From an uncultured Burkholderiales bacterium (GTDB lineage: Bacteria; Pseudomonadota; Gammaproteobacteria; Burkholderiales; Burkholderiaceae_C): a DNA stretch of 64,000 nucleotides. The notes beneath the pieces were generated by a model that worked only from the letters and a program-made list of their open reading frames with translations, was not told the origin of the DNA and searched no databases. The stretch is from positions 1 through 64,000 of the forward strand of contig CAIQHG010000048.1 of the NCBI GenBank assembly GCA_903871545.1. The letters run 5' to 3'. A program made the position numbers and the translations under genes. Below, piece by piece: positions 35,423 to 44,378 of the stretch (position 1 is the stretch's first letter; each line of letters opens with the position of its first letter).

Positions 35423-37036
35423 TCACTCGTTCTCGAGTGCTCGTAATTTAAAGCGTTGTATCTTACCTGTTGCCGTTTTGGGGAGTTCACTCACAAACTC
35501 AATGATTCGGGGATATTTGTACGGAGCAAGCTTGTCTTTGACAAAGGCTTTTAGCTCCTCCTCAGTCGCACTTGCCCCAGTTTTGAGAACGACAAATGCC
35601 TTAGTCTTTGTCAGACCCTCAATGTCTTTGGTGCCAATCACCGCCGCCTCCAGCACCGATGCATGCTGTATGAGTGTGGCCTCAACTTCAAAGGGACTCA
35701 CATAAATGCCACTGACTTTGAGCATGTCATCCGTTCTGCCCCCGTAGGTGTAGGTGCCGTCATCGTTTTTGATGTACTTGTCTCCGCTTTTGGTCCAGCC
35801 TCCTTGGAACGTTTCTCTACTTTTATCGCGGTTGCCCCAGTACAAAAGGGCACTGGAGGGGCCTTTGATGTACAGATCCCCTGGCTCTCCGATTGGCACA
35901 GGCAAACCGTCGTCCCCTCTTAGTTCTATCTCGTAACCCGGCACAGGCCATCCGGTCGTGCCGTAGCGAACCTCTTGGGGCCGGTTGGACAAAAAGATGT
36001 GTAGCATCTCTGTTGAGCCAATACCGTCTACGATATGAACCCCAAAATGCTTTGTAAACCGCTCTCCTATTTCCGCCGGTAAAGCCTCTCCCGCTGATGA
36101 AACCAAACGCAGAGCAACTTGCTGCTTGGACGGCAAATTGGGATGAGACAGCATGCCAGCAAATCCTGTGGGTGCTCCAAAAAATACGGTAGGCTTAATC
36201 CCCCCCGACCCTCCTGTCATCCTTTTGAAGGTTGCATCCGGTGTAGGACGCTCAGCCATTAGAACCGTACATGCCCCCACACGCAGGGGAAAGGTTAGCC
36301 CATTTCCAAGCCCATAGGCAAAGAAGAGCTTAGCGGCGGAGAAACAAACGTCCTCCTGAGCAATACCCAACACCCCAACGCCGTACAACTCGGTCGTCCA
36401 GTAAGGATTTGCGTGGGTGTGAACCGTGCCCTTAGGTCGTCCTGTAGAGCCAGAGGAGTAAAGCCAAAAGCCAGGGTCATCTGCCTTAGTTTTTGCGGCT
36501 TTTTGAAGAGGAGTTTGTTCGCTTAGGAAAAATTCAAACTCTATCTGCGCTGGGCTAAGCTGCGTAAGTGGGGTGCAGACTATGACTTTAACTACCTCGT
36601 TCTCAGATTGAGCCATAGCTGCAGCGAGGACAGGCACTAAAGCCCCGGATGCCAAAACCGCTTGGGCTCTGGAATGCTCAAGAATATAAGCATAATCCTC
36701 TGGCGTTAGCAAGGTGTTTACGGCAACAGGTACGAGCCCGGCGTACATCGCCCCTAAAAAACTGACTGGCCAATCGTTACAGTCATGCATCAACACCAAC
36801 ACTCGTTCCTCACGTCTAAGTCCCAGGGCGAGCAGGCCTGCAGCCGTTTTTCTAACGCGCTCATCCAGGCCTTTGAAGCTCAAAATTCCGTGGTCATCTA
36901 CAAACGCGGGTCGACTTGGGCGCTCAGTGTTGCATTGCAATAAAAACTCGGCAAAATTGAATGTCTCTGGCGGAGGTGAAACTTTGGGTGCTGACTGGGG
37001 TGTTATCTTGAGGGCTGTCATAAGTTGGGAATTCAT
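35423..37036 (-). CDS. Benzoate-CoA ligase
   Basis: ATP-dependent acyl-adenylate enzyme that activates benzoate to benzoyl-CoA, the first step of the box pathway. The AMP-binding motif SSGSTGRPKGTVHTHANPYW, the acyl-pocket region FFGAPTGFAG, DGIGSTEMLHIF, and the catalytic Lys in KTATGKIQRFKL are present. The residues around the ATP loop and GSTEMLHIFLSN match the benzoate-CoA ligase subgroup. Length (537) is standard. It diverges from boxR and heads the minus-strand transport operon. Confidence 0.93.
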   Translation of the reverse strand: MNSQLMTALKITPQSAPKVSPPPETFNFAEFLLQCNTERPSRPAFVDDHGILSFKGLDERVRKTAAGLLALGLRREERVLVLMHDCNDWPVSFLGAMYAGLVPVAVNTLLTPEDYAYILEHSRAQAVLASGALVPVLAAAMAQSENEVVKVIVCTPLTQLSPAQIEFEFFLSEQTPLQKAAKTKADDPGFWLYSSGSTGRPKGTVHTHANPYWTTELYGVGVLGIAQEDVCFSAAKLFFAYGLGNGLTFPLRVGACTVLMAERPTPDATFKRMTGGSGGIKPTVFFGAPTGFAGMLSHPNLPSKQQVALRLVSSAGEALPAEIGERFTKHFGVHIVDGIGSTEMLHIFLSNRPQEVRYGTTGWPVPGYEIELRGDDGLPVPIGEPGDLYIKGPSSALLYWGNRDKSRETFQGGWTKSGDKYIKNDDGTYTYGGRTDDMLKVSGIYVSPFEVEATLIQHASVLEAAVIGTKDIEGLTKTKAFVVLKTGASATEEELKAFVKDKLAPYKYPRIIEFVSELPKTATGKIQRFKLRALENE

Positions 37037-37070
37037 AGAGTAAATGAATCAACTGCTGTGTCAATTTTGA

Positions 37071-37098
37071 ATTAATGTGGGATTAATGTTGGATTAAT
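37071..37098. repeat. 11-bp direct repeats upstream of benzoate-CoA ligase
   Basis: ATTAAT begins at 37071, 37082 and 37093 within near-identical 11-bp units (attaatgtggg type). They lie 35-60 bp upstream of the ligase start, in its probable promoter. The function is unknown. Confidence 0.6.
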
Positions 37099-37259
37099 TT
37101 AAGAGTAAACAATTTATTTGAATCAAAGACTCAATAAGTACATTAAGGAAAAAAGAGTCATAGGTCATACATAAATAAGGCTATCTGAAAACTTGTTATT
37201 TTCCTGAATATGAATTATTATGCTTATTCCAAGCGTATCACGTGCCAAACCTCCCGTCT

Positions 37260-37274
37260 AGCAATATAGTGCAT
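37260..37274 (+). promoter_or_regulatory. Degenerate BoxR-type operator over the boxR -10
   Basis: AGCA-ATATAG-TGCA matches the TGCA-N6-TGCA pattern with one mismatch. TATAGT (37265-37270), a near-consensus -10, lies inside it, about 50 bp before the boxR start. It closely resembles the boxC site at 38391-38404, which suggests autoregulation. Confidence 0.55.
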
Positions 37275-37318
37275 ATCCTGGGGTAAATCCCTAACAAAGT
37301 AAATGGTCAAGATTGGAC

Positions 37319-38200
37319 ATGTCTGAAATTAATGAAGAAAAAAACCCATTTTTAAGTGCATTGGGCGAGCGCGTTCGCTCCTTAAGGGCCAGGCGCGGGC
37401 TGACTAGAAAAGCGCTGGCCCAATCTGCATCTATATCCGAGAGGCATTTGGCAAATTTGGAGTACGGGGAGGGCAACGCCTCCATACTTGTGCTTCACCA
37501 AGTGGCAGATGCTTTGCAGTGCTCATTGATCGAGTTGATAGGGGACGTGACTACCTCCAACCCAGAGTGGTTGATGTTGCGCGAGTTGCTGGGTGAGAGA
37601 AGTGAGGAGGAATTGCGCCGCGTTAGAGTTCACCTGACCGATCTTTACGGCCCTAATAAGGAGCAAGCACTCACCAACCGGATCGCTTTGATCGGGTTAA
37701 GGGGGGCGGGCAAATCAACCCTTGGTCACATGTTGTCCAAAGATTTGGGTTATGCCTTTGTCGAGCTGAGCCGCGAGATTGAAAAATTTGCGGGCTGTAG
37801 CATCTCTGAAATTCACAATCTTTACGGGCTCAGTGCTTACCGCCGCTATGAGCGAAGGGCGCTTGAGGAGGCCATTCAAATTCATCCCGAGGTCATTATT
37901 GCAACTCCAGGTGGGGTGGTCTCGGACTCGGGCACGCTCAACGCAGTGCTCTCTCACTGCTATACCGTGTGGCTACAAGCCAAACCAGAGGATCATTTGT
38001 CGCGGGTGGTGGCCCAAGGGGATATGAGGCCCATGGCGGGCTCCAAAGAAGCTCTAGATGATTTGAAGCTCATCTTAGAGGGCCGTGCCCCCTTTTACGC
38101 CAAAGCAAATATGAGCTTTGACACCAGCGCGCAGCCTTTAGAACAAAGTTTTATGGCCCTAAGGACCCAACTCAGGTCCGCCCTCAAGTTGCCCCTTTAG
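37319..38200 (+). CDS. boxR: BoxR/BzdR-type transcriptional regulator
   Basis: Regulator of benzoate catabolism that, in Azoarcus relatives, represses box genes and is released by benzoyl-CoA. An XRE helix-turn-helix domain (about residues 10-70, RARRGLTRKALAQSASISERHL) is joined by a linker to a shikimate-kinase-like domain with P-loop GLRGAGKST (126-134), which acts as the effector-binding half in this family. ATG 37319 is chosen; a TTG two codons earlier is in frame. It diverges from benzoate-CoA ligase and precedes boxC. A degenerate TGCA operator overlaps its likely -10. Confidence 0.93.
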   Translation: MSEINEEKNPFLSALGERVRSLRARRGLTRKALAQSASISERHLANLEYGEGNASILVLHQVADALQCSLIELIGDVTTSNPEWLMLRELLGERSEEELRRVRVHLTDLYGPNKEQALTNRIALIGLRGAGKSTLGHMLSKDLGYAFVELSREIEKFAGCSISEIHNLYGLSAYRRYERRALEEAIQIHPEVIIATPGGVVSDSGTLNAVLSHCYTVWLQAKPEDHLSRVVAQGDMRPMAGSKEALDDLKLILEGRAPFYAKANMSFDTSAQPLEQSFMALRTQLRSALKLPL

Positions 38201-38252
38201 ACCACCTGGCGTGAACCGAATGAACACGTCCAAACATTTGCCCGGTCTTTTA

Positions 38253-38306
38253 TGCAACTACATGCAACTACATGCAACTACATGCAACTAAGTGCAACTA
38301 CATGCA
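38253..38306 (+). promoter_or_regulatory. Array of six TGCA half-sites at exact 10-bp period
   Basis: TGCA starts at 38253, 38263, 38273, 38283, 38293 and 38303. The repeat unit is catgcaacta, with one unit changed to agtgcaacta. Every adjacent pair forms TGCA-N6-TGCA, the operator pattern attributed to BoxR. The array is about 85 bp upstream of the boxC core promoter and is a tandem duplication, so it is both a repeat and a candidate multi-site operator. Confidence 0.7.
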
Positions 38307-38370
38307 CTTTAAACGGTCCTGATCTGCTTACTTTATAAAAAGTAAGTGTTTTCCCTTTAATGAATAAAAG

Positions 38371-38404
38371 TGCATAATTTAAGTATTTAATGCAATATAA
38401 TGCA
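38371..38404 (+). promoter_or_regulatory. boxC promoter with embedded TGCA-N6-TGCA operator
   Basis: TGCA at 38391 and 38401 flank ATATAA; the spacer plus the next base gives a perfect -10 TATAAT at 38396-38401. A third TGCA at 38371 is 20 bp upstream. No good -35 is seen at the right distance. Binding here would block polymerase directly. The boxC ATG follows 78 bp downstream. Confidence 0.72.
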
Positions 38405-38481
38405 TTATTAAAAGAGTGTTTGTTAACCAAACTATATCAAACAGCTCTATATGCCTAAAGTGAAAAAAGGGAGACTGCTCA

Positions 38482-40149
38482 ATGAGTCAAAACGAACAAG
38501 TCAATTACGAAGTTGATCCGAACCACTACAAACACTGGTCAGTAAAGTACGAGGGTGAAACCGCCACATTGCAACTGAGCATCGACGAGGATGGGGGCAT
38601 TCGGCCTGGCTATAAGCTCAAACTGAACTCTTACGACTTGGGCGTGGACATTGAGTTAAACGACGCGTTGCAAAGAATTCGTTTCGAACATCCAGAAATA
38701 AAGTGTGTTGTTGTGACGAGCTTGCGCGACCGAATTTTTTGCTCTGGCGCAAACATTTTCATGCTCGGCTTGTCCACCCACGCTTGGAAAGTTAATTTCT
38801 GCAAATTTACGAACGAAACCCGCAATTCAATGGAGGACTCAAGTCGTCAAGGCGGACTTAAATTTTTGGCCGCTGTGAACGGTGCCTGCGCAGGCGGTGG
38901 ATATGAGTTGGCGCTTGCGTGTGATGAGATTTTGCTGGTGGATGATCGCTCCTCCAGCGTCTCTTTGCCAGAGGTGCCTTTACTCGGGGTGCTCCCCGGT
39001 ACAGGTGGTCTTACCCGCGTCACTGATAAACGAAGAGTTAGACACGACTTGGCCGATGTATTTTGCACAAGTGTGGAGGGCGTGCGGGGACAGCGTGCTG
39101 TAGAGTGGAGACTCGTGGACGAGGTGGCCAAGCCAGCTCAGTTCGCTGGCGCAGTTGCCGCGCGGGTCAAAAACCTAGCGTCCAAAAGCTCGCGTCCTGG
39201 CCTAGCGGCTTTAGGGCAAGGCGTACTGTTTAGCCCACTGAATAAAAAAACAACTCAGGACTCTTTTCACTACGAGTACGTGCAGGTTGACATTGACAGA
39301 AGTAAACGCACCGCATCCCTTAAGGTAAGTGCCCCTAAAGTTGCGGTCCCCAAAGATTTGGACTCCATTCACGCCGAGGGTGCAAATTGGTACCCGCTTC
39401 AAATGGCGCGTGAATTAGACGATGCCATACTTGGTTTACGGACCAACGAATTAGATATCGGTACTTGGATCCTCAGCGCAAAGGGCGACCCGTCTTTGGC
39501 GCTTGAGTCAGACGCCGTCTTAAAAGAGCACAGCTCAAATTGGTTGGTGCAAGAAACACTCGGCTATTTAAGACGCACGTTGGCCCGGATTGATGTGTCC
39601 TCACGCTCCATTTTTGCCTTGATAGATGAGGACTCTTGTTTTGTAGGCACCTTAGCTGAGTTGGCTTTTGCGGCGGACCGCACCTACATGCTCTCCTTGC
39701 CAGATACTCCTGAGAGTGGCCCGCATTTGGTACTCAGTGAGCTAAATTTTGGGTACTACCCAATGGTCAATCATCAGTCCCGTTTGCAGCGCCGTTTTTA
39801 TGAAGAGGTAGAGCCGCTTGAGAAAATAAGAGCCGTAATCGGTAAGCCCTTAGACGGCGAAACGGCTTTGGCGCTGGGGTTGGTCACAGCCGCACCCGAT
39901 GATATTGATTGGAGCGATGAAATCCGTACCGCTTTGGAGCAAAGAGCTGCAATGTCCCCCGACAGTTTGACTGGGCTAGAGGCTAATTTACGGTTCTCTC
40001 AAAAGGAATCCATGGAGACACGGATTTTTGGACGCCTGTCCGCTTGGCAAAACTGGATCTTCAACCGTCCCAATGCGGTGGGGGAAAAAGGCGCTTTGAA
40101 AGTCTACGGAAAAGGCGAGAAAGCAGCCTTTGATCTAAACCGCGTTTAA
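38482..40149 (+). CDS. boxC: Benzoyl-CoA-dihydrodiol lyase BoxC
   Basis: Enoyl-CoA hydratase-superfamily enzyme that opens the 2,3-epoxybenzoyl-CoA ring with water to 3,4-dehydroadipyl-CoA semialdehyde and formate. The crotonase core is in the first half: CSGANIFMLG, NGACAGGGYELALACDE (oxyanion region) and LPEVPLLGVLPGTGGLTR. A second degenerate crotonase-like half follows from about residue 280. At 555 residues it has the normal BoxC length. GGGAG precedes the ATG. It is first in the boxCBA operon, after the TGCA-rich promoter. Confidence 0.95.
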   Translation: MSQNEQVNYEVDPNHYKHWSVKYEGETATLQLSIDEDGGIRPGYKLKLNSYDLGVDIELNDALQRIRFEHPEIKCVVVTSLRDRIFCSGANIFMLGLSTHAWKVNFCKFTNETRNSMEDSSRQGGLKFLAAVNGACAGGGYELALACDEILLVDDRSSSVSLPEVPLLGVLPGTGGLTRVTDKRRVRHDLADVFCTSVEGVRGQRAVEWRLVDEVAKPAQFAGAVAARVKNLASKSSRPGLAALGQGVLFSPLNKKTTQDSFHYEYVQVDIDRSKRTASLKVSAPKVAVPKDLDSIHAEGANWYPLQMARELDDAILGLRTNELDIGTWILSAKGDPSLALESDAVLKEHSSNWLVQETLGYLRRTLARIDVSSRSIFALIDEDSCFVGTLAELAFAADRTYMLSLPDTPESGPHLVLSELNFGYYPMVNHQSRLQRRFYEEVEPLEKIRAVIGKPLDGETALALGLVTAAPDDIDWSDEIRTALEQRAAMSPDSLTGLEANLRFSQKESMETRIFGRLSAWQNWIFNRPNAVGEKGALKVYGKGEKAAFDLNRV

Positions 40150-40197
40150 ACGTTTTTGTAATTTAAAACGCATATTTAATTATTTAGGAGACTCAAG

Positions 40198-41625
40198 ATG
40201 ACCGCGATCAACTACAGCGAAAAAATTCCCAACAACGTTAATTTGTCTGAAGACCGCACCTTGCAACGCGCTCTTGAGCACTGGCAACCCAACTATTTGC
40301 AGTGGTGGAAAGACATGGGCCCAGAGGGGTCGCAAAATTTTGATGTCTATTTGCGCACCGCAGTCAGTGTGGACCCACAAGGGTGGGCGCAGTTTGGGCA
40401 CGTCAAGATGCCTGACTATAGGTGGGGTATTTTTATGAACCAAGCCCAAGAGGACCGAAAAATTCATTTCGGAGACAACCTAGGCGACAACGTGTGGCAA
40501 GATGTGCCCGGTGAGCACCGCGCTAATTTACGCCGCATCATCGTGACCCAAGGCGACACGGAGCCTGCATCTGTGGAGCAACAACGTCACCTGGGGCTGA
40601 CCGCCCCAAGTCAGTACGATTTGCGTAACCTATTTCAAGTCAATGTGGAGGAGGGACGTCATTTATGGGCAATGGTTTATTTGCTGCACAAGTACTTTGG
40701 ACGTGACGGACGCGAGGAAGCAGAGGCTTTACTTGAGAGAAACAGTGGCAACGATGACAATCCGAGGATTCTGCAAGCTTTTAACGAAAAAACCCCCGAT
40801 TGGTTGAGCTTCTTTATGTTCACTTACTTCACCGACCGTGACGGAAAGTTCCAGTTGTGCGCGCTAGCTGAAAGCGCTTTTGACCCATTGGCCAGGACCA
40901 CCAAATTTATGTTGACTGAAGAGGCTCATCACATGTTTGTGGGTGAGTCAGGGGTAGGTCGCGTGATTCAAAGAACGGTTGACGCGATGAACCAACTCAA
41001 AACGGATGATGTAGCCAAGTTGCGTGCAGCCGGCGTAATCGATTTGCCCACTTTACAGCGCTACATAAACTTTCACTTCAGTGTGACCATTGATTTGTTC
41101 GGCGCCGATCAATCCTCAAACGCTGCAACCTTTTACAGCTCAGGTCTTAAAGGGCGTTACGAAGAGGGTAAGCGCGCAGACGACCATGTTTTAAAAGGCA
41201 ACACTTATAAGGTGCTAGAAGTACAAAACGGACAACTTGTAGAAAAAGAAGTTCCTATGCTCAACGCACTTAACGAAGTTTTAAGGGACGACTACATTAC
41301 AGACTCCAAAGGCGGCGTTGAGAGATGGAACCGTATTATTGATAAAGCCGGAATTCCCTTTAAACTCAGCGTACCGCATAAAGCGTTTCACCGTAACATT
41401 GGTGCTTTAGCTGGCGTTAAAGTCTCCACAGATGGGCGAGTGCTGAGCGACTCAGAGTGGAGTGGTAAAGTTAACGATTGGCTCCCAAGCCTTGAGGACC
41501 GTGCCTATGTGGCGAGTTTGATGGGACGTGTTGTTGAGCCAGGTAAGTTTGCAAACTGGATCGCCCCGCCTGTGGTGGGTATCAATCGTCAGCCTGCAGA
41601 CTTTGATTACATTCGTTTTAACTAA
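40198..41625 (+). CDS. boxB: Benzoyl-CoA 2,3-epoxidase oxygenase subunit BoxB
   Basis: Diiron oxygenase that inserts one oxygen atom into benzoyl-CoA. Two ExxH iron-ligand motifs are present: in NVEEGRHLW (E152, H155) and TEEAHHMF (E241, H244), with an acidic FTDRDGK between them. Length (475) equals that of characterised BoxB. A clear Shine-Dalgarno (AGGAG) lies 9 nt before the ATG. It is 48 bp after boxC and 21 bp before boxA, which supplies its electrons. Confidence 0.96.
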   Translation: MTAINYSEKIPNNVNLSEDRTLQRALEHWQPNYLQWWKDMGPEGSQNFDVYLRTAVSVDPQGWAQFGHVKMPDYRWGIFMNQAQEDRKIHFGDNLGDNVWQDVPGEHRANLRRIIVTQGDTEPASVEQQRHLGLTAPSQYDLRNLFQVNVEEGRHLWAMVYLLHKYFGRDGREEAEALLERNSGNDDNPRILQAFNEKTPDWLSFFMFTYFTDRDGKFQLCALAESAFDPLARTTKFMLTEEAHHMFVGESGVGRVIQRTVDAMNQLKTDDVAKLRAAGVIDLPTLQRYINFHFSVTIDLFGADQSSNAATFYSSGLKGRYEEGKRADDHVLKGNTYKVLEVQNGQLVEKEVPMLNALNEVLRDDYITDSKGGVERWNRIIDKAGIPFKLSVPHKAFHRNIGALAGVKVSTDGRVLSDSEWSGKVNDWLPSLEDRAYVASLMGRVVEPGKFANWIAPPVVGINRQPADFDYIRFN

Positions 41626-41646
41626 TAGCTGGGAAGTTTGTTTGTC

Positions 41647-42930
41647 ATGAGCGCAACCGCTGAACTGTTTAATCAACACCTCATTGATCCTGAAATTTGT
41701 ATCAGGTGCAATACGTGTGAAGCCACCTGCCCAGTGGGTGCGATTACACATGACTCCCGCAATTACGTGGTACTGGCCGATAAGTGTAATTTTTGCATGG
41801 CCTGTGTCCCGCCTTGCCCAACTGGCTCGATCGATAATTGGCGAGTGCGCTCCAGGGTCTCACCTTACTCGGTTGATGAGCAATTGGGTTGGGACGAGTT
41901 GCCAGCAGCTCTATGCGAGGAAGCTCTATTGAGTGAGGGTTCAGATCAGGCTGTAGTTGAAAATCACAATGCATCTAAGGCCTTAGACCCAACTTCCCCG
42001 AGCGCCTCCTCAGCCAGCCAAGATGACTTAATTAAGCCAGCATCTGCGGGATCCACCGTGCCGCCTTGGTCTGCAGCGCATCCCTATACCAATTTATACG
42101 GATCCAAAGCGCCAATTTGCGCAACAGTCGTGGGTAACGTACAAGTCAATGAACCAGGCACGTCCAATGAGACGCATCACATAGTTCTAGATTTCGCGAA
42201 CATGCCGTTTCCTGTGCTTGAGGGTCAGTCGATTGGTATTTTGCCCCCAGGTGTTGACGAAAACGGTAGGCCGCATCACGCTAGGCAGTACTCCGTTGCC
42301 AGTCCCCGAAACGGTGAGCGCCCTGGGTATAACAATCTATCTTTGACGGTCAAACGCGTATTAGAAGATCACCAAGGCGTAGCAGTGAGCGGTGTAGCGT
42401 CCAATTATTTATGTGATTTAAAGCTCGGTGATTCGGTGCAAGTGGTGGGTCCTTTTGGAAGTACCTTTTTGATGCCCAACCACCCCAAGTCAAATATTGT
42501 GATGATTTGCACAGGTACTGGAAGTGCTCCGATGAGAGCAATGACCGAGTGGCGCAGACGCGAGCGCAGTGGCGGCAAGTTTGAGGGGGGCAAGTTGCTA
42601 CTCTTTTTTGGGGCTCGCACGAAAGAAGAGTTGCCTTATTTTGGACCTTTACAAAAGTTACCCAAAGATTTTATTGATATCAACTTTGCCTTCTCAAGAG
42701 AGAAAGGTCAACCCAAGCGTTATGTGCAAGACGTCATGCGAGACAGAAGAGTCGATTTAGTCGCGCTCCTTAAAGAGTCAAATACTTACATCTATGTGTG
42801 CGGACTCAAAAGCATGGAGGAGGGAGCCGTGATGGCTTTACGAGATGTGGCAACTGAGGGGGGACTCAACTGGGAGGGCGTCTCAAAAGCCCTCAAGCTT
42901 GAGGGACGTTTGCATCTAGAGACGTATTGA
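41647..42930 (+). CDS. boxA: Benzoyl-CoA 2,3-epoxidase reductase subunit BoxA
   Basis: Reductase that passes NADPH electrons to BoxB. Two 4Fe-4S ferredoxin motifs are at residues 18-29 ([12 protein letters not shown]) and 47-58 ([12 protein letters not shown]). A low-complexity linker (about 75-140) joins a ferredoxin-NADP reductase module with [10 protein letters not shown] (FAD), [11 protein letters not shown] (NAD(P)) and [12 protein letters not shown]. The start is ATG 41647, 10 nt after GGGAAG; a TTG three codons earlier is also in frame. It is last in the box operon. Confidence 0.95.
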   Translation: MSATAELFNQHLIDPEICIRCNTCEATCPVGAITHDSRNYVVLADKCNFCMACVPPCPTGSIDNWRVRSRVSPYSVDEQLGWDELPAALCEEALLSEGSDQAVVENHNASKALDPTSPSASSASQDDLIKPASAGSTVPPWSAAHPYTNLYGSKAPICATVVGNVQVNEPGTSNETHHIVLDFANMPFPVLEGQSIGILPPGVDENGRPHHARQYSVASPRNGERPGYNNLSLTVKRVLEDHQGVAVSGVASNYLCDLKLGDSVQVVGPFGSTFLMPNHPKSNIVMICTGTGSAPMRAMTEWRRRERSGGKFEGGKLLLFFGARTKEELPYFGPLQKLPKDFIDINFAFSREKGQPKRYVQDVMRDRRVDLVALLKESNTYIYVCGLKSMEEGAVMALRDVATEGGLNWEGVSKALKLEGRLHLETY

Positions 42931-42963
42931 ATTTAATAAAGAGCGGGGCAAGATTAAGCAAGT

Positions 42964-42990
42964 AATCAATCAATCAATCAATCATCAATT
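42964..42990. repeat. (AATC)5 microsatellite and hairpin between boxA and chrA
   Basis: Five exact AATC units at 42964-42983 end next to the chrA stop. CAATCA at the end of the array can pair with TGATTG at about 42990-42995. It lies between two convergent gene ends, so it may act in transcript termination, but there is no strong T-tract. Confidence 0.7.
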
Positions 42991-44199
42991 GATTGCCTGA
43001 CTAATCCAATACAAAGTACTTGTAGCTAATACTACAAACCAAGGCGGTAACTTCAAATACATTAAAGAGATGAAGGCTGCCAAGCCAAAGCAAAAGTCAA
43101 GGGGAGTGCCTATCGCACTGATCCATATGGGTTTATACAAAGCGGCCAAAAGAATACCTACTACACCGCAATTGACCCCCATTAAAGCTGATTTTGCTCT
43201 AGCGTTTTGTTTGAGATCACCCCAAAATGGAAGCGTCCCCACAACCAACAAAAAGGACGGTAAAAATATGGCGATCAAGCAAAGTAGCCCCCCCCAAACA
43301 CTGTTGACACCCTCACTCGCAGATGATCCTATGTACGCTGCAAAAGTAAACAAAGGCCCTGGCATAGCCTGGGTCAAGCCGTAACCCGTCAAAAAGGTGT
43401 CGCCGGTAACCCATCCTTTGGGGATTACCTCACTTTGCAAAAGGGGCAATACCACATGCCCTCCGCCAAACACCAGGGATCCTGCCCTATAAAAAGTACT
43501 TAGCATCCCTAGCCACTGATTGGGGTATAGCTCTTGTAAAAGGGGAAGCCCGAATAAAAGAGTAAAAAATAGAATTAACGAGAAAAAAGCAATTTTTTTA
43601 TCTGAATAGACCAAATACAAATCGTCCTGAATAGTTTGAGTTGTCCTTAAAAAAATGGACCCCACAATTGCTGATGTGAAAATAACGGCAAGCGTGGACC
43701 AAATCAAGGATTGAAATAACAATACGATGCACGCACTAATAGACATCAAACAAATTTTAAAATTATCAGTGCAAATACTTTTTGCCATTGCCCATACCGC
43801 CTGGGATACAACTGCTACAACCACGATCTTAAGACCGTGGATTATCCCCAAAGGTATCAAGTGAGTATTTCCTGATACTAATCTAGATAGGAACATCAAA
43901 AATAATGCAGATGGCAAAGTAAATCCTAACCAAGCCGCTAATAAGCCAAGATATTTTTTTTGAAAAAATCCCAAAACCATACCCACCTGACTGCTTGTTG
44001 GACCAGGCAAAAATTGACATAAAGCGACAATCTCGACGTAAGTATGCTCATCTAGCCATTTGCGTTTTGCGACAAACTCCTCCCTAAAGTATCCAAGGTG
44101 GGCCACAGGGCCGCCAAAAGAGGTGAGTCCAAGTCGTAAAAAGATAATAAGAATTGACCAAAAACTTCTTTGTTTGTTGATTGGTATATTTACGTGCAT
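42985..44199 (-). CDS. chrA: Chromate transporter (ChrA family)
   Basis: CHR-superfamily membrane protein, 404 residues, with two homologous halves (long-chain form). The first half has FLRLGLTSFGGPVAHLGYFREEFV and CQFLPGPTSSQVGMVLGF; the second has FYRAGSLVFGGGHVVLPLLQSEV and GYGLTQAMPGPLFTFAAYIG. Both conserved Pro-Gly-Pro motifs are present. Family members export chromate, though some have other anions. No chrB regulator is adjacent. It is convergent with boxA and marks the start of a metal/metalloid-resistance stretch. Confidence 0.9.
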   Translation of the reverse strand: MHVNIPINKQRSFWSILIIFLRLGLTSFGGPVAHLGYFREEFVAKRKWLDEHTYVEIVALCQFLPGPTSSQVGMVLGFFQKKYLGLLAAWLGFTLPSALFLMFLSRLVSGNTHLIPLGIIHGLKIVVVAVVSQAVWAMAKSICTDNFKICLMSISACIVLLFQSLIWSTLAVIFTSAIVGSIFLRTTQTIQDDLYLVYSDKKIAFFSLILFFTLLFGLPLLQELYPNQWLGMLSTFYRAGSLVFGGGHVVLPLLQSEVIPKGWVTGDTFLTGYGLTQAMPGPLFTFAAYIGSSASEGVNSVWGGLLCLIAIFLPSFLLVVGTLPFWGDLKQNARAKSALMGVNCGVVGILLAALYKPIWISAIGTPLDFCFGLAAFISLMYLKLPPWFVVLATSTLYWISQAIN

Positions 44200-44378
44200 A
44201 GATTTAAATCCAAAAACTTCCGATAGGTATGAGTTAGTGTTGTGAGTCGCGGCATATAAATGAAGATGCAGTATGTAGTTTAATAATAAGATGTAACACT
44301 CAGAATCGAGTCTAATCTTTTACAAATATTTTTTTAATTTAGAATATTTTTTCACGAGATAAGTTAACTATGCTTAGT

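Noticed and set aside
38253-38306. CRISPR-like array
   Set aside because: Units are only 10 bp, contiguous and without unique spacers; no cas gene is near.
42964-42990. Phase-variation switch by (AATC)n
   Set aside because: The repeat lies between two convergent gene ends, not in a coding region or promoter, so slippage would not switch a gene.
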